Of a stretch of DNA of 64,000 bases, positions 18,672-28,210 are shown piece by piece (positions within the stretch are counted from its first letter, which is position 1; every line of letters starts with the position of its first letter). Source of the DNA: Candidatus Poribacteria bacterium (lineage in GTDB: Bacteria; Poribacteria; WGA-4E; PCPOR2b). The notes beneath the pieces are model-generated. The model saw only the letters and a list, made by a program, of their open reading frames with translations. It did no database searches and had not been told where the DNA came from. Both the position numbers and the translations under genes were made by a program. The DNA lies in the NCBI GenBank assembly GCA_028819845.1, contig JAPPKS010000032.1:1-64000 (forward strand), given 5' to 3'.

Positions 18672-20618
18672 TCATCCCAGAAAAAGCTCCTCAATTTCCC
18701 TGATTAGTTTTCGCGCGCCGTTTGCTGCATTGGTAGGCCTGCGCATGTCTTTTGCTATTGCCAAGGTCTTTTCGCAAAAGTCGTAAGCCTGTTTCAGCTT
18801 TCCAGCTGTGCGTGCGTCCTCAGCGACGTTGAAATAGCAGATTGTTGCCCGCAGCCAGCTTTCATCAGCCGATTCTGATTGTTCGGAGAATTCAAATTGT
18901 TCCGCCGATTGTAAATACAAATTACCGGCTTCAGCCCAATTCTGTTTTCTTTCATGCAACGCGGCGGCTTCGGCAAAGTGAAAGCCGGCTTCTCCTGCGC
19001 TCTGTCTCGCATTGGTAATGCGACGCGCTGCCATATAGGCGAGCCGAGAACGTGCATAACATTCGGAAGCTGATTCCCAATCCCCCGATGTGATAAATGA
19101 ATCGGCTTGTTTCCGATAAAATTCCCCGAGTTTTTTATATTCTGACCGAGCTCGCCTAGTTTTTCGCTGTCGAGCAAACTCTTCAGCCGACTGACAAATC
19201 TGAGTTGCCTCGAGTTCGTGAGCGTTTTGAATCTCCTCATGACGCTCTTTCAAGATATATTCTGGCGACGGATCATTTCCTGGGCGAGCGTCACCCGTTT
19301 CATGAGGTAGGGGCCTATTATCTGTGCTTTGAGAATTGAGGGAGGATGGGTCATCAGACTCGCTGGGCGGGAATTGGGTGAAGAACCATTCCTTCAATTC
19401 ACCCTTCTCATTCGCGGGCAATTCATTGATGGATTGAATTAACGCTCGTGCTTTTGTGGGAAGGATGTTGGAAATATGTTCCGACAACTCGTGAAATATC
19501 GCATCTGCTTTCTTGGCGGCGTGGGCATTCGCTAGGTAGAGGCGGTGCGCTTGCTGCATCTCCTGCAAGGCGATCTGCGGCGAATCAGAACGAAGATTTT
19601 CAATAGCTAAATCGTAGTGTTTATCCACCTCATTTTCACACTCGATTCGTTTCTTCTCCTCAAATTCAACTTGCCCTTCGCGTAGAATTTTCGATTCGAT
19701 ATTCTCAGCCGCTTCGGTAGAGAGTCTTAATTCCTCTCTGTTTTTGGATAAAGCTGCAGATAAAATGTCTGCATTTGAGTAGCTGCTGATGGCACTTCTG
19801 GCGGCGGCGGCATACCATTTTCGCCGAATTTGATCCAGGTCACCATACATTTCCGCGGCTGAACGATAACGTCCGTTCACATCGGGATGCAATGCTTTTA
19901 GCAAGATGTCGTGAAAATCGTTAGGCACGCCAGCGATGTCAAACGCTGCAGACCGTTTTTTCGCTTGAATCTCATTATGATTTGCACCTCTGAAAGGAGA
20001 TCTGCCGGTCAACATTTCGTAAAGTGTCAACCCTGTCGAATAGAGATCTGCCCTGTGGTCATAATTGCCCTCGTACTGTTCAGGTGACATGTATTTGCGT
20101 GTTCCTGTGATGGTTCCTGCGTATTCGTTTGCTGTTTCAAGAATGCGGGCGACGCCAAAGTCTGAGATTTTGGCTGTGAGATTGGAGGTCAAAAGTATAT
20201 TTTGCGGTTTAATGTCTCTGTGGATGATGTTGAATTCATGCGCTGCGGTCAATCCGCGGCAAACGTCCAATGCAATGCTAATTGCTCGGTTGGGTGTGAT
20301 TGGCTTTTCATTCATTAGTTCCCGCAAACTTGGCCCATCCACGTGCTCCATGATAATATAGGCAATATAATTGTCGTCACCGGGTTCAACCGTATGAATT
20401 GAAACGATATTCGGGTGGCCCCAATTTAATCCCATGGCGCTCAGTTCGGTAAGCAGATAACGCATGCGGCCTGGCGGATATGAGGACTTGGACAATGTTT
20501 TTATAGCGACAATGCGGTTGGTAAGTTGTTCTTTAGCGCGAAAAACAGAAGCAAAGCTGCCGCTGTTAATCAGTGTTTCAATCCAATATTTTCCTAAGAC
20601 CAATCCGTCCAATTGCAT
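18672..20618 (-). CDS. Serine/threonine protein kinase with helical-repeat tail
   Basis: A 648-residue Hanks-type kinase. The N-terminal catalytic domain (1-270) has Lys40 in VAIK, Glu59, HRDIKPQN (133-140, Asp135 catalytic), DFG (153-155) and MSPEQY in place of APE, so it should be active. The Gly-rich loop is reduced to NSGSFASVF, as in many bacterial kinases. A charged linker and helical segment (about 290-430) follows. The C-terminal 190 residues are Ala/Glu-rich helices with a repeating YxxAARxxxNARQSAGEA pattern, resembling TPR/SNAP-like repeats. No transmembrane segment is seen, so it is a cytoplasmic kinase, probably recruited by protein contacts. It stands alone; its targets are unknown. 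Confidence 0.93.
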   Translation of the reverse strand: MQLDGLVLGKYWIETLINSGSFASVFRAKEQLTNRIVAIKTLSKSSYPPGRMRYLLTELSAMGLNWGHPNIVSIHTVEPGDDNYIAYIIMEHVDGPSLRELMNEKPITPNRAISIALDVCRGLTAAHEFNIIHRDIKPQNILLTSNLTAKISDFGVARILETANEYAGTITGTRKYMSPEQYEGNYDHRADLYSTGLTLYEMLTGRSPFRGANHNEIQAKKRSAAFDIAGVPNDFHDILLKALHPDVNGRYRSAAEMYGDLDQIRRKWYAAAARSAISSYSNADILSAALSKNREELRLSTEAAENIESKILREGQVEFEEKKRIECENEVDKHYDLAIENLRSDSPQIALQEMQQAHRLYLANAHAAKKADAIFHELSEHISNILPTKARALIQSINELPANEKGELKEWFFTQFPPSESDDPSSLNSQSTDNRPLPHETGDARPGNDPSPEYILKERHEEIQNAHELEATQICQSAEEFARQRKTRRARSEYKKLGEFYRKQADSFITSGDWESASECYARSRLAYMAARRITNARQSAGEAGFHFAEAAALHERKQNWAEAGNLYLQSAEQFEFSEQSESADESWLRATICYFNVAEDARTAGKLKQAYDFCEKTLAIAKDMRRPTNAANGARKLIREIEELFLG

Positions 20619-20844
20619 GTGCGTAATCCTTGCTACTATGCGGTACCGGAGGTGATATGCTAACGGAGAGAGGGTAGCACAAATCCGAATGAGCTGTCAA
20701 GCCTTTATGCACAAGGCCTCGATTGTAATTGTGGAGTTTGAGTTCGGTGAAGGAGTGAGATGTGTCTTTGACTGTAAAGAAAACCACTTAAGGCAGGTTA
20801 GAATGTTGGCGCTAAGTGCGGAACGTAACAGCGGTTAGTTTTCA

Positions 20845-21513
20845 TCATGAACCCGGCCTATTGGTTGATTGGCTTTTCGCGATTTGCACGGCTTCAATTA
20901 AACGCCGAGCTTTTGATATCAAGAGATTGTATTGGCCTTTGGCGACAACAGTATTATTCACAAGCGCACTTCCAACTCCTAATGCTGCGGCGCCAGCGTT
21001 GATGAAATCTCCCGCATTATCGAGGTTGACGCCACCTGTTGGAACAAGGGGAATATGCGGCATTGGCGCTTTGATGTCTTTGATGTAGCCGGGTCCGACA
21101 CCGCTTGACGGGAAAACTTTGACATAGTCTGCACCGGATTCCCATGCCTTTAAAATTTCAGTTGGTGTGAATGCGCCGGACATAACAACCGTACCGTACC
21201 GGTTGCACATTTCGATGATATCCGGTTTGGTTACGGGGCTGACAACGAATTCTGCGCCTGCAAGCATTGCCGCGCGGGCGGTCTCCGCATCGAGCACCGA
21301 ACCAACACCCACCAGTATTTCGCCGCCGTAATTCGCCGACACGCTGCTGATTACGTTCAAGGCGTTCGGTGTAGTCATGGTAATCTCAATGATATCTACT
21401 CCACCGGTTTTAATTGCGTCTGTAACCTTGATTAGCTCAGCTGCGTTATTTGTGCGGATTATGGCTATTACCCCACACGCTTCTATGCGTTGCATATGTT
21501 CTCGTTTTTTCAT
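20845..21513 (-). CDS. eda: KDPG/KHG aldolase
   Basis: A 222-residue class I aldolase of the Eda family, which cleaves 2-keto-3-deoxy-6-phosphogluconate to pyruvate and glyceraldehyde 3-phosphate, or 4-hydroxy-2-oxoglutarate to pyruvate and glyoxylate. Seen: GVIAIIRT (Arg of the active site), IEITMTTPNAL, GVGSVLDAETARAAMLAGAE, FVVSPVTKPD and the Schiff-base lysine in DYVKVFPSS, then PLVPTGGVNLDN. The length is typical. ATG 21513 follows GGAG with a spacing of five. No other Entner-Doudoroff gene is adjacent, so the physiological substrate is open. Confidence 0.93.
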   Translation of the reverse strand: MKKREHMQRIEACGVIAIIRTNNAAELIKVTDAIKTGGVDIIEITMTTPNALNVISSVSANYGGEILVGVGSVLDAETARAAMLAGAEFVVSPVTKPDIIEMCNRYGTVVMSGAFTPTEILKAWESGADYVKVFPSSGVGPGYIKDIKAPMPHIPLVPTGGVNLDNAGDFINAGAAALGVGSALVNNTVVAKGQYNLLISKARRLIEAVQIAKSQSTNRPGS

Positions 21514-21551
21514 CTATCACTCCATTTGTCGGATAGAGTTCATGAGTTTCC

Positions 21552-21580
21552 TTGATTTTCTAGATTTTATGTGCTACAAT
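21552..21580 (+). promoter_or_regulatory. Sigma-70-type promoter upstream of the first CNNM-like gene
   Basis: TTGATT (21552-21557) and TACAAT (21575-21580) are separated by 17 bases. The predicted start lies about 115 bases upstream of the ATG at 21701, so the transcript would have a leader. The divergent eda gene starts at 21513 on the other strand. Confidence 0.6.
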
Positions 21581-21700
21581 GTTGGAGGTTCAGGTTTTTG
21601 GGGAATAGAAGCGATTTTAATCAGTTGACTGCTGTTCCGTACCAACGACCGATGAGGCTCCGATTGAATATCAGCCTCGCCGAGGTAATTACCAAACACA

Positions 21701-23074
21701 ATGGAAGTTGACCAGTTTTTGCCCCGATTGATTGGATTGGGGCTGCTCCTATTTTTATCTGGTTTTTTCTCCGGTTCAGAGACGGCACTGTGCGCTCTGA
21801 ACAAGTTGCAGATTGAACGTCTCCGCAATGACAAGAGAAAAAGCGCCGCTGCGATTGTCAATTTTGTTGATAATCCCCGCCGATTGTTTATCACCATCCT
21901 ACTTGGCAACACCTTTATTAACGCCGCTTTTGCGGTAATCTCTGCCTCCCTGATTTACAGTGTGTTCAGTCAAGACACAACCGAGCCGACTCAAGGTGCA
22001 TCGGGCCCTGCCATTGTTACTGCAACCATCCTAATTACATTGCTGCTTCTGATTTTTGGAGAGATTACGCCAAAAACGTACGCGATTAAATACGCGGAAG
22101 GGTTTTCTAGAATCACAGCACGTCCACTTTGGATCTTTTCCGTGCTAATTTACCCTTTTCGCACCGTTCTAAGAGGCATCACAAATCTTTTGATTCCGCT
22201 GTTTGGCGGAAGCCATATCCCCAGAGAAGAGCGTATCACGGCTGAAGATTTCAAGGTGATTGTCAATACTCATGAGGAGGACACACTGCAAGCCGATGAG
22301 CGTGAGATTCTAAGCAACATCCTTGAACTCCGGGAGATTGAAGCGAAAGAAATCATGGTTCCACGTACCGAAATGGTCGCGATGGATTCTTCGGCTACTA
22401 TCCAGGAAGTATTAGATAAAGCAAGGGAAGTTGGATTCTCCCGTATACCCCTCTACCGAAACCAGATAGACAATATTTGCGGCGTTTTCCATGTCAAAGA
22501 TCTTCCTTCATGGCGGACCGCAGATATTGGAAGCGTAACAATTGAGGATTTTCTGATTAATCGACACACGTTCAGGCGCACACAGTCTGAACCGAATCTA
22601 GTACATCCGGCTTTCTTTGTACTGGAAACTAAAAAAATTGCAGATCTGCTATCTGAATTCACCCGTGAAAAAAACAAAATGGCTATTCTAATAGATGAAC
22701 ATGGCGGTATTTCCGGTCTCGCCACAATTGAAGATATAATCGAAGAGGTCGTCGGCGACATCATTGACGAACATGATACATCTTTGGCTCATCCTGAAAT
22801 AATCATGCACCCCGAAAATTCTGATGTGATAGAGGTTTTTGGACGTGTCAGTGTAAGACAGATTAATCAACAGTTCAACCTGAAAATCGACGAGGGAATT
22901 GCAGATACGATTGGCGGTTATGTCTTAGGACTTTTTGGGCGTATCCCGTTGGTCGGCGAATCTCAGGTTGACGAGCACGGGAACCGATTTGAGGTTGCTG
23001 TAATGGAAGGAAATCTCATTGGCGCCGTGATCATGAATCTTCCTGAAAGCACAGGCAGTGCCGCATCAGGATAA
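21701..23074 (+). CDS. CNNM/CorC-like membrane protein (DUF21-CBS-CorC), first of a pair
   Basis: A 457-residue protein of the hemolysin-C/CNNM family linked to Mg2+ or other divalent-cation transport. The N-terminal DUF21 membrane domain (about 1-190) contains FFSGSETALCALNKLQIERL and FGEITPKTYAIKYAE. Two CBS domains (about 205-330) start at EIMVPRTEMVAMD and contain VGFSRIPLYRNQIDNICGVF. A CorC_HlyC domain (about 345-450) ends the protein. The next gene, 5 bp downstream, encodes a protein of the same layout, so the two probably work as a hetero-oligomer. The earlier name hemolysin is historical and there is no reason to expect lytic activity. Confidence 0.93.
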   Translation: MEVDQFLPRLIGLGLLLFLSGFFSGSETALCALNKLQIERLRNDKRKSAAAIVNFVDNPRRLFITILLGNTFINAAFAVISASLIYSVFSQDTTEPTQGASGPAIVTATILITLLLLIFGEITPKTYAIKYAEGFSRITARPLWIFSVLIYPFRTVLRGITNLLIPLFGGSHIPREERITAEDFKVIVNTHEEDTLQADEREILSNILELREIEAKEIMVPRTEMVAMDSSATIQEVLDKAREVGFSRIPLYRNQIDNICGVFHVKDLPSWRTADIGSVTIEDFLINRHTFRRTQSEPNLVHPAFFVLETKKIADLLSEFTREKNKMAILIDEHGGISGLATIEDIIEEVVGDIIDEHDTSLAHPEIIMHPENSDVIEVFGRVSVRQINQQFNLKIDEGIADTIGGYVLGLFGRIPLVGESQVDEHGNRFEVAVMEGNLIGAVIMNLPESTGSAASG

Positions 23075-23079
23075 TTATA

Positions 23080-24459
23080 ATGAAAATATCCCGTCTTAAA
23101 CCCCTTATATTATTGATTTTTTGCTGTTTTCTAATAGCTGCGACGCCTCCACAGGGATTCTTCAAGCCGCTCACATCGGCAGATCTATTTCCGATTGCAA
23201 TACTCACGTTTGGTCTGATAGTTTTCTTAATATTGTCTGCTTTCTACTCTGGATCCGAGACGGCGTTAGTCTCAGTTGACAAGATAAAGATAAACCGGTT
23301 CGCCGAAGAAGAAAATAAACGTGCGAAAATTGTCAGTAATCTCCTCAAAAACCCTGAAAAGATGCTTGGGTTGACGCTAGTTGGTACCAATTTGGCGAAC
23401 GTTGTTGCGGCGCAACTTATGTTATTGCTCGTGATTTTGCTGCTGGCTGCGGCTGAAAAAACGCAAGAACGGGTTGCAACAGTCGTCATAACAGTGCTCT
23501 TGCTAATCTTTGGTGAACTTCTACCCAAGACTATCTTCCGTGCCAAGGCAGATGCGCTTGCTTTGCGCTATGCCTATCCGTTGAGAATCTCTGAGTTCCT
23601 ACTTGGCTTTATCGTAAATATAGTAACATACTTCACAGATTATCTTGTGAAGATTATTGGCAAAAACAGTGAATCTAGTTCGCCAGATGCGCGGCGTGAT
23701 GAATTACGTTTATTGGCGACGATGGGCGAACAATCCGGGGAGCTTCTCAGGGATCAGCGCCGGATGATTCACAGCGTTCTCGACTTGCAGACGCAGACGG
23801 TGGATCAGGTAATGGTTCCGCTCGTTGATATTGTTGCGGTCGAAAAAAACACTGATGTTGAGACCTTCCTGCGGACTGCATCGGAATCCGGTTTTTCCCG
23901 CATCCCGGTTTACGAAGGGCAAATATATAACATTGTTGGAATAATTCACCTACTTGACGTCATCTATGCTAACCATGATGCACCAACTATAGAGCGTTTT
24001 GTCCGCACAGATTTACACGTAGTGCCGGAATCGAAAAAAACCAGCGTACTGCTGAAGGAGATTCAACACAGCCGGCATACGATGGTGTTTGTAGTAAATG
24101 AGTACGGCGGCGTTGTCGGATTGATAACGGTCGAGGATTTGGTTGAAGAAATTGTCGGGGAATTCTCAAATGAACAAGATGAGGACTCGTATGTCCGTCT
24201 GGTCAGTCCGCGCATCCTTGAATGTGAAGGGAGGGCGGAAGTGAGCGTCTTACAGGATCAGTTCGGTGTTCCGATTCCATTGGGGGATTATGAAACAGTT
24301 GCGGGCTATATCCTAGAGCAGACCGGTACAATTTCCAGACCGGGTGACGAGATTGAGACTGATAACTTGATAATTGTGATTTCTGATGCTGATGCACGCA
24401 GTATCCGGCGAGTTCGCCTCCGTAATAAGGTTGGCAGTTTTAAAACACGCGAGGTGTGA
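23080..24459 (+). CDS. CNNM/CorC-like membrane protein, second of a pair
   Basis: A 459-residue paralogue of the preceding gene. It has an N-terminal extra hydrophobic segment, a DUF21 domain (FYSGSETALVSVDKIKINRF; FGELLPKTIFRAKAD), two CBS motifs (QVMVPLVDIVAVE; SGFSRIPVYEGQIYNIVGII) and a C-terminal CorC_HlyC domain. Only 5 bp separate it from the first copy, so translation is likely coupled. Overall identity between the pair is modest, so the duplication is old. A paired arrangement of these proteins is common in several bacterial phyla. Confidence 0.93.
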   Translation: MKISRLKPLILLIFCCFLIAATPPQGFFKPLTSADLFPIAILTFGLIVFLILSAFYSGSETALVSVDKIKINRFAEEENKRAKIVSNLLKNPEKMLGLTLVGTNLANVVAAQLMLLLVILLLAAAEKTQERVATVVITVLLLIFGELLPKTIFRAKADALALRYAYPLRISEFLLGFIVNIVTYFTDYLVKIIGKNSESSSPDARRDELRLLATMGEQSGELLRDQRRMIHSVLDLQTQTVDQVMVPLVDIVAVEKNTDVETFLRTASESGFSRIPVYEGQIYNIVGIIHLLDVIYANHDAPTIERFVRTDLHVVPESKKTSVLLKEIQHSRHTMVFVVNEYGGVVGLITVEDLVEEIVGEFSNEQDEDSYVRLVSPRILECEGRAEVSVLQDQFGVPIPLGDYETVAGYILEQTGTISRPGDEIETDNLIIVISDADARSIRRVRLRNKVGSFKTREV

Positions 24460-24535
24460 AACGTGTAGGTTTGCTAACGCATCCGGCCGCCCAATTTTAT
24501 GCATTTTCCCAACTCCTTTTCTTGATTTCGTCTCG

Positions 24536-25249
24536 TCATAAGATTCCGCGAGGCGGGGTGACGACGATTTCATCAAGTACCATGTCGAGCGGTTGAGCAG
24601 CCACAAAGAGGATTGTCTCGGCGACATGCTCTGGTTTTAACATCAGATTAAAATCAGGGTGTTCTTCGATTGTGTCCCAGAGTGTCGTATGAATTGCCCC
24701 CGGGGCGACCGCTGTGACTCGGATATTCTGATTCCGGACTTCTTCTGATAAGACTTTTGTGAACGCGAGCGCCCCTGCCTTTGCCGCACAATAGGCGCTT
24801 GATGCCTTAAACGGCACTTTTGCGGCAATTGAAAGCACGTTGATAATCTGCCCAGACTGACGTTCGAGCATTGATGGAAGCGCAAATTTTGAGCAGAGAA
24901 ACACGCTCTTGAGGTTTGAGTCGATCACCGCGCTCCATTCCGCCTCTTCAAAGTCAGCCACGAAGCCAAAGCTGCCGATTCCCGCATTGTTTACGAGGAT
25001 GTCAATCTGATGGTGGGTCTCCAACGTACGCTGAAAAAGGTGCGCCACGTCTTCGGAACGCATTACGTCAGTTGGTATAACATGCGCAATTCCACCTTCT
25101 GTATGGATTCGGTTTGCGACAGTATCCAAGTCTTGTTTTGTGCGTGCGGCAAGAACAACCTTGGCGCCGGCGCGCGCAAAAGCGAGGGCCGTGGCTTCGC
25201 CGACACCTCGAGAGGCGCCGGTAATTACCGCAACTTTATTCTGTAACAT
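24536..25249 (-). CDS. Short-chain dehydrogenase/reductase, possible sepiapterin-type reductase
   Basis: A 237-residue classical SDR, last gene of a three-gene minus-strand operon after PTPS and FolE. It has the NAD(P) motif TGASRGVG (residues about 10-17), an NNAG motif in DILVNNAGIGSFG, the catalytic Ser in NVLSIAAK, and the YxxxK pair in SSAYCAAKAG. Arg after the Gly motif (ASRG) and the AART segment favour NADPH. In tetrahydrobiopterin synthesis the last steps use an SDR (sepiapterin reductase), and the operon context supports that role; sequence alone would only give a generic SDR. I chose ATG 25249 (MLQNKVAV) over GTG 25270. It lies 48 bp behind folE. Confidence 0.85.
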   Translation of the reverse strand: MLQNKVAVITGASRGVGEATALAFARAGAKVVLAARTKQDLDTVANRIHTEGGIAHVIPTDVMRSEDVAHLFQRTLETHHQIDILVNNAGIGSFGFVADFEEAEWSAVIDSNLKSVFLCSKFALPSMLERQSGQIINVLSIAAKVPFKASSAYCAAKAGALAFTKVLSEEVRNQNIRVTAVAPGAIHTTLWDTIEEHPDFNLMLKPEHVAETILFVAAQPLDMVLDEIVVTPPRGIL

Positions 25250-25297
25250 TGCATTTACTTCATTCGGCACTTAATCTGAACTGTTAAAGATTAGCCA

Positions 25298-25900
25298 TTA
25301 TGCGGTCTGAATACATCTCATGAACTCGGCACGAGTTGAATCTTCGTCTCGGAAGGCGCCAAGCATCACGTTGGTCATCATTATCGGGTGTTGCTTTTGT
25401 ACACCACGACACATTACGCACATATGTTGAGCTTCTATGACAACAGCAACACCGAGCGGATGCAGCGCTTCTTCTAACGCCAACGCAACCTGCCGCGTCA
25501 AACGTTCTTGAACTTGAAGCCTGCGTGAGAACATATCTACGATGCGGGGGATTTTGCTGAGGCCAATAATCTTTTTTTTAGGGATATATCCAACGTGACA
25601 TCTACCGAGAAACGGGAGTAAGTGATGTTCGCAGACGCTATAAAATTCAATTGCCTTGACGATGACCATCTCGTCATATTCTTCGTCAAAGATTGCATCG
25701 TTCAGCACTTCGTCAATGGTTTGGTTATACCCTCGTGTTAAAAACTGAAACGCTTCCGATGCACGCTGGGGGGTTTTTTGCAGCCCTTGCCTCGCAAGAT
25801 CTTCACCAATGTGACTTAGCAATTGAGCGTAGATTTGCTCAAGATTTGGGTTTGGAGTGATTTTAGTGACCTCAGAGGACTCTGCTTCAGGAATTTTCAT
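25298..25900 (-). CDS. folE: GTP cyclohydrolase I FolE
   Basis: A 200-residue enzyme that converts GTP to 7,8-dihydroneopterin triphosphate, the entry step to folate and biopterin. The Zn ligands expected for the family are present: Cys90 and His93 in [10 protein letters not shown], and Cys161 in [12 protein letters not shown]. The [14 protein letters not shown] segment and the pterin-site VEAR-like stretch are typical. FolE overlaps the upstream PTPS gene by 14 bases, and an SDR follows. That neighbourhood points to pterin cofactor synthesis rather than folate alone. Confidence 0.96.
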   Translation of the reverse strand: MKIPEAESSEVTKITPNPNLEQIYAQLLSHIGEDLARQGLQKTPQRASEAFQFLTRGYNQTIDEVLNDAIFDEEYDEMVIVKAIEFYSVCEHHLLPFLGRCHVGYIPKKKIIGLSKIPRIVDMFSRRLQVQERLTRQVALALEEALHPLGVAVVIEAQHMCVMCRGVQKQHPIMMTNVMLGAFRDEDSTRAEFMRCIQTA

Positions 25901-26738
25901 CGGTTAAACTTTGCTCTCCGTAATAGTCAAAATAGCTCCTCGGCGTTTCTCTTAATCGAAGCCGATGGAGTTTGACAGGTTTTAGTTGGGGTTCGAGAAT
26001 ATCCCAAAGCACTTTCACAAAATTTTCAGAAGTTGGGTTTATTTTCTCAAATTCAGGCGTGTCTAGGTTGAGATGTTTGAAATCAAACCGAGCGAAAATC
26101 TGCTCCTCAATAGTCCTATCTAGGAATCCCAAATCTGTGACCAGCCCTGTCCTTGGATTCACGGCGCCTTTAATCATGACCTCTAACACATAATTGTGAC
26201 CGTGCCCGTGAGGATTATTACATTTTCCAAAGATTCGCCGGTTTTCCGTATCGCCAAGTTCTAGGCTGTGCAGCCGATGTGATGCGCTAAATTCATAGAC
26301 CTTGGTTTGAAATACCATGTGTCCATCTCCATGATAATCAGCGAACGCGGTGGAATCCTCATATAAGCGGACGCGATGCAAAGCCGCGTCTTTCAGATGC
26401 TGTTCGATCGAATGCCATATTTGTATCGCTAGATTTTCGCATGTCGGTTGCCGTTCGGGATTGTTTGCGAAGACGGGATGTTGTTGGTTAATCAGCTTGT
26501 GATCGTAGTCCACAACGACACGTTGTTTGAGGAGCGCATCCAGATTCGCGATATTGACAACCATCCCATGTTCGGGCTCAACCGCTCCTTTTACGGTTAC
26601 TTCAAGCACATAGTTGTGGCCGTGGCTGTTGGGGTTTGCGGCGGCGCCGAAGAGTGCGGTGTTTTCGGCTTGGCTGAGTTCAGGGACGCGATAATAGTGT
26701 GATGCCTCAAAGGCAACTTGGCGTGTCAGATGATGCAT
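25887..26738 (-). CDS. Fused tandem 6-pyruvoyl-tetrahydropterin synthase-like protein
   Basis: A 283-residue protein made of two PTPS/QueD domains in tandem (about 1-137 and 142-272). Both keep the Zn-binding His residues: His14, His39, His41 in domain 1; His154, His179, His181 in domain 2. Domain 2 has the CxxxxxHGH signature (Cys173) of biopterin-type PTPS, but the usual Asp-His pair of the triad reads Asp219-Phe220. Domain 1 keeps Asp79-His80, but the Cys position is Ala33. In known PTPS hexamers the triad is made from two neighbouring subunits, so the two domains could combine into one working site. It overlaps folE and heads a PTPS-folE-SDR operon. Queuosine synthesis is a less likely alternative, since queC, queE and queF are not seen. 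Confidence 0.85.
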   Translation of the reverse strand: MHHLTRQVAFEASHYYRVPELSQAENTALFGAAANPNSHGHNYVLEVTVKGAVEPEHGMVVNIANLDALLKQRVVVDYDHKLINQQHPVFANNPERQPTCENLAIQIWHSIEQHLKDAALHRVRLYEDSTAFADYHGDGHMVFQTKVYEFSASHRLHSLELGDTENRRIFGKCNNPHGHGHNYVLEVMIKGAVNPRTGLVTDLGFLDRTIEEQIFARFDFKHLNLDTPEFEKINPTSENFVKVLWDILEPQLKPVKLHRLRLRETPRSYFDYYGEQSLTDENS

Positions 26739-26767
26739 GATAGGAATACAACATAAGATAGTGGTTA

Positions 26768-27055
26768 CTACGCGCCTGTGAGCGTTACAACCTTGCCCGC
26801 CGCGGACTCAAGCTGCACGCGCATTAGCCACTCGCTTTTGCCGCGGAATCGGACATCGCAATTTTTTAGCCACTTCACGAGTGTGTCCCGGTCCGGCGCC
26901 TCCCATTCGCAGACCATCCGGCCGGACAAGGTATCGCACTGCACTCGCAGATTCTTTACGCCGCCGCTCTCCTCGGTTGCAAACCGCGCAAGCAAACGCT
27001 CCACATCTTGGCGGGTCATGCAGGCGATTATGTGGACCGAAACAAACTTAGCCAT
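26768..27055 (-). CDS. Small conserved-looking protein, possibly DUF4242-like
   Basis: A 95-residue protein starting MAKFVSVHIIACMTRQDVER, with ATG 27055 preceded by GGGAG and six bases. The pattern of an N-terminal beta strand with VHI, an amphipathic helix, then GRMVCEWEAPDRDTLVKWLK resembles small ferredoxin-like-fold proteins annotated DUF4242 (some bind nickel). I do not recognise it with certainty. It is 72 bp behind the rhodanese gene on the same strand and may share its transcript. Confidence 0.6.
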   Translation of the reverse strand: MAKFVSVHIIACMTRQDVERLLARFATEESGGVKNLRVQCDTLSGRMVCEWEAPDRDTLVKWLKNCDVRFRGKSEWLMRVQLESAAGKVVTLTGA

Positions 27056-27127
27056 CTAAAACTCCCGCATCAATCCTACGAAAGGTTTGGCGGCGCCCCG
27101 AACGCCGATTAGGGTTCCGCGTGACCA

Positions 27128-27976
27128 CTACTCCTTGGCGATCGGCGCACCGATCAGGTTGCCCCATTCGGTCCAACTGCCATCGTAGTTGCGTACTTTT
27201 TCGTAACCTAGCAGATACTTGAGTGCGAACCAGGTGTGCGAGGAGCGTTCTCCGATGCGGCAGTAGGCAATTGTTTCCTTGCTAGGGTCAACGCCCTCGC
27301 CTCCATAGATTGCCTCTAGTTCATCGTAGGACTTGAAGGTTCCATCTTCAGCCACTGCAGTCGCCCACGGGATATTGGCTGCACCGGGAATGTGTCCGCC
27401 GCGCTGGGCAGTTTCAGACAACCCGGGCGGTGCGAGGATTTCGCCGGTAAACTCTGCCGGAGAGCGGACATCAACAAGATTGATAACTCCCTGATTCAGC
27501 GTTGGGAGAATGTTGTCCTTCGTTGCGCGCACGTTGTCGTCGGGGAACTTAGCCTTGTAATCTGTAGCGGGCGGCGTAGGCACGTCCGTGACCAACTCGC
27601 GTCCTTCATCGATCCATTTTGTGCGTCCACCGTCCATCACCTTAAGCCTGCTCTCATCGTGTCCGTAATATCGGAACTGCCAGAGCGCGTAGGTAGCGAA
27701 CCAATTGTTATTATCGCCATAAAAGATAATGGTGGTACCGTTGCTGATACCGCAATCGCTGCAGAGTTGTTCAAATTGGTCTTTGGTCAGGATATCCCGC
27801 CGAACTTGATCGCAGAGTTGGGTCTGCCAGTTGAGTCCGACTGCGCCCTTGATGTGTCCTTCGGCGTAGGCGTCGGTGTCGACATCGACTTCGAGCAGCC
27901 TGATGCCTGGGTCGCTATGGTGCTGCGCCACCCAATCGGTGCTGACCAAGACTTCAGGTTGAGCGTAATCTGCCAT
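27128..27976 (-). CDS. Two-domain sulfurtransferase (rhodanese)
   Basis: A 282-residue tandem rhodanese of the SseA/thiosulfate or 3-mercaptopyruvate sulfurtransferase type. The N-terminal domain (about 1-130) is structural; the C-terminal domain (about 155-275) carries the active-site loop CRIGERSSHTWF, with the persulfide-forming Cys. The CRIGERS loop fits thiosulfate sulfurtransferases better than the CGSGVTA loop of mercaptopyruvate enzymes. The ATG at 27976 follows GGAGG. It acts in the cytoplasm, as no signal peptide is seen. Confidence 0.93.
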   Translation of the reverse strand: MADYAQPEVLVSTDWVAQHHSDPGIRLLEVDVDTDAYAEGHIKGAVGLNWQTQLCDQVRRDILTKDQFEQLCSDCGISNGTTIIFYGDNNNWFATYALWQFRYYGHDESRLKVMDGGRTKWIDEGRELVTDVPTPPATDYKAKFPDDNVRATKDNILPTLNQGVINLVDVRSPAEFTGEILAPPGLSETAQRGGHIPGAANIPWATAVAEDGTFKSYDELEAIYGGEGVDPSKETIAYCRIGERSSHTWFALKYLLGYEKVRNYDGSWTEWGNLIGAPIAKE

Positions 27977-28003
27977 GATATAACCCTCCGGTTTCAGATT
28001 TAA

Positions 28004-28210
28004 TTTTAAGTTGCTGTTAAAGACGATATGAGGGAGAATTGAACCCTATTATTGTTCTATAATTTACCCGCATTTCTCGCCTATGTCAATAAATTTTCCA
28101 CGACACGGAGCGATAATCGGACGGACTAGATTGGATATGGGGACTTTGAAGTGCGGATGCGGGAAGGGGAAGCGGTGCTAAGGGTGAAGATTCAATGTCT
28201 CAGTTAGATA
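28004..28210. other. Short intergenic region before IS remnant
   Basis: About 200 bp without a recognisable gene. No inverted-repeat end of the insertion sequence is clear, so the left boundary of the IS remnant cannot be placed. Confidence 0.4.

Noticed and set aside
27392-28003. 203-codon frame on the plus strand
   Set aside because: Antisense to the rhodanese gene, which has all its motifs; a shadow.
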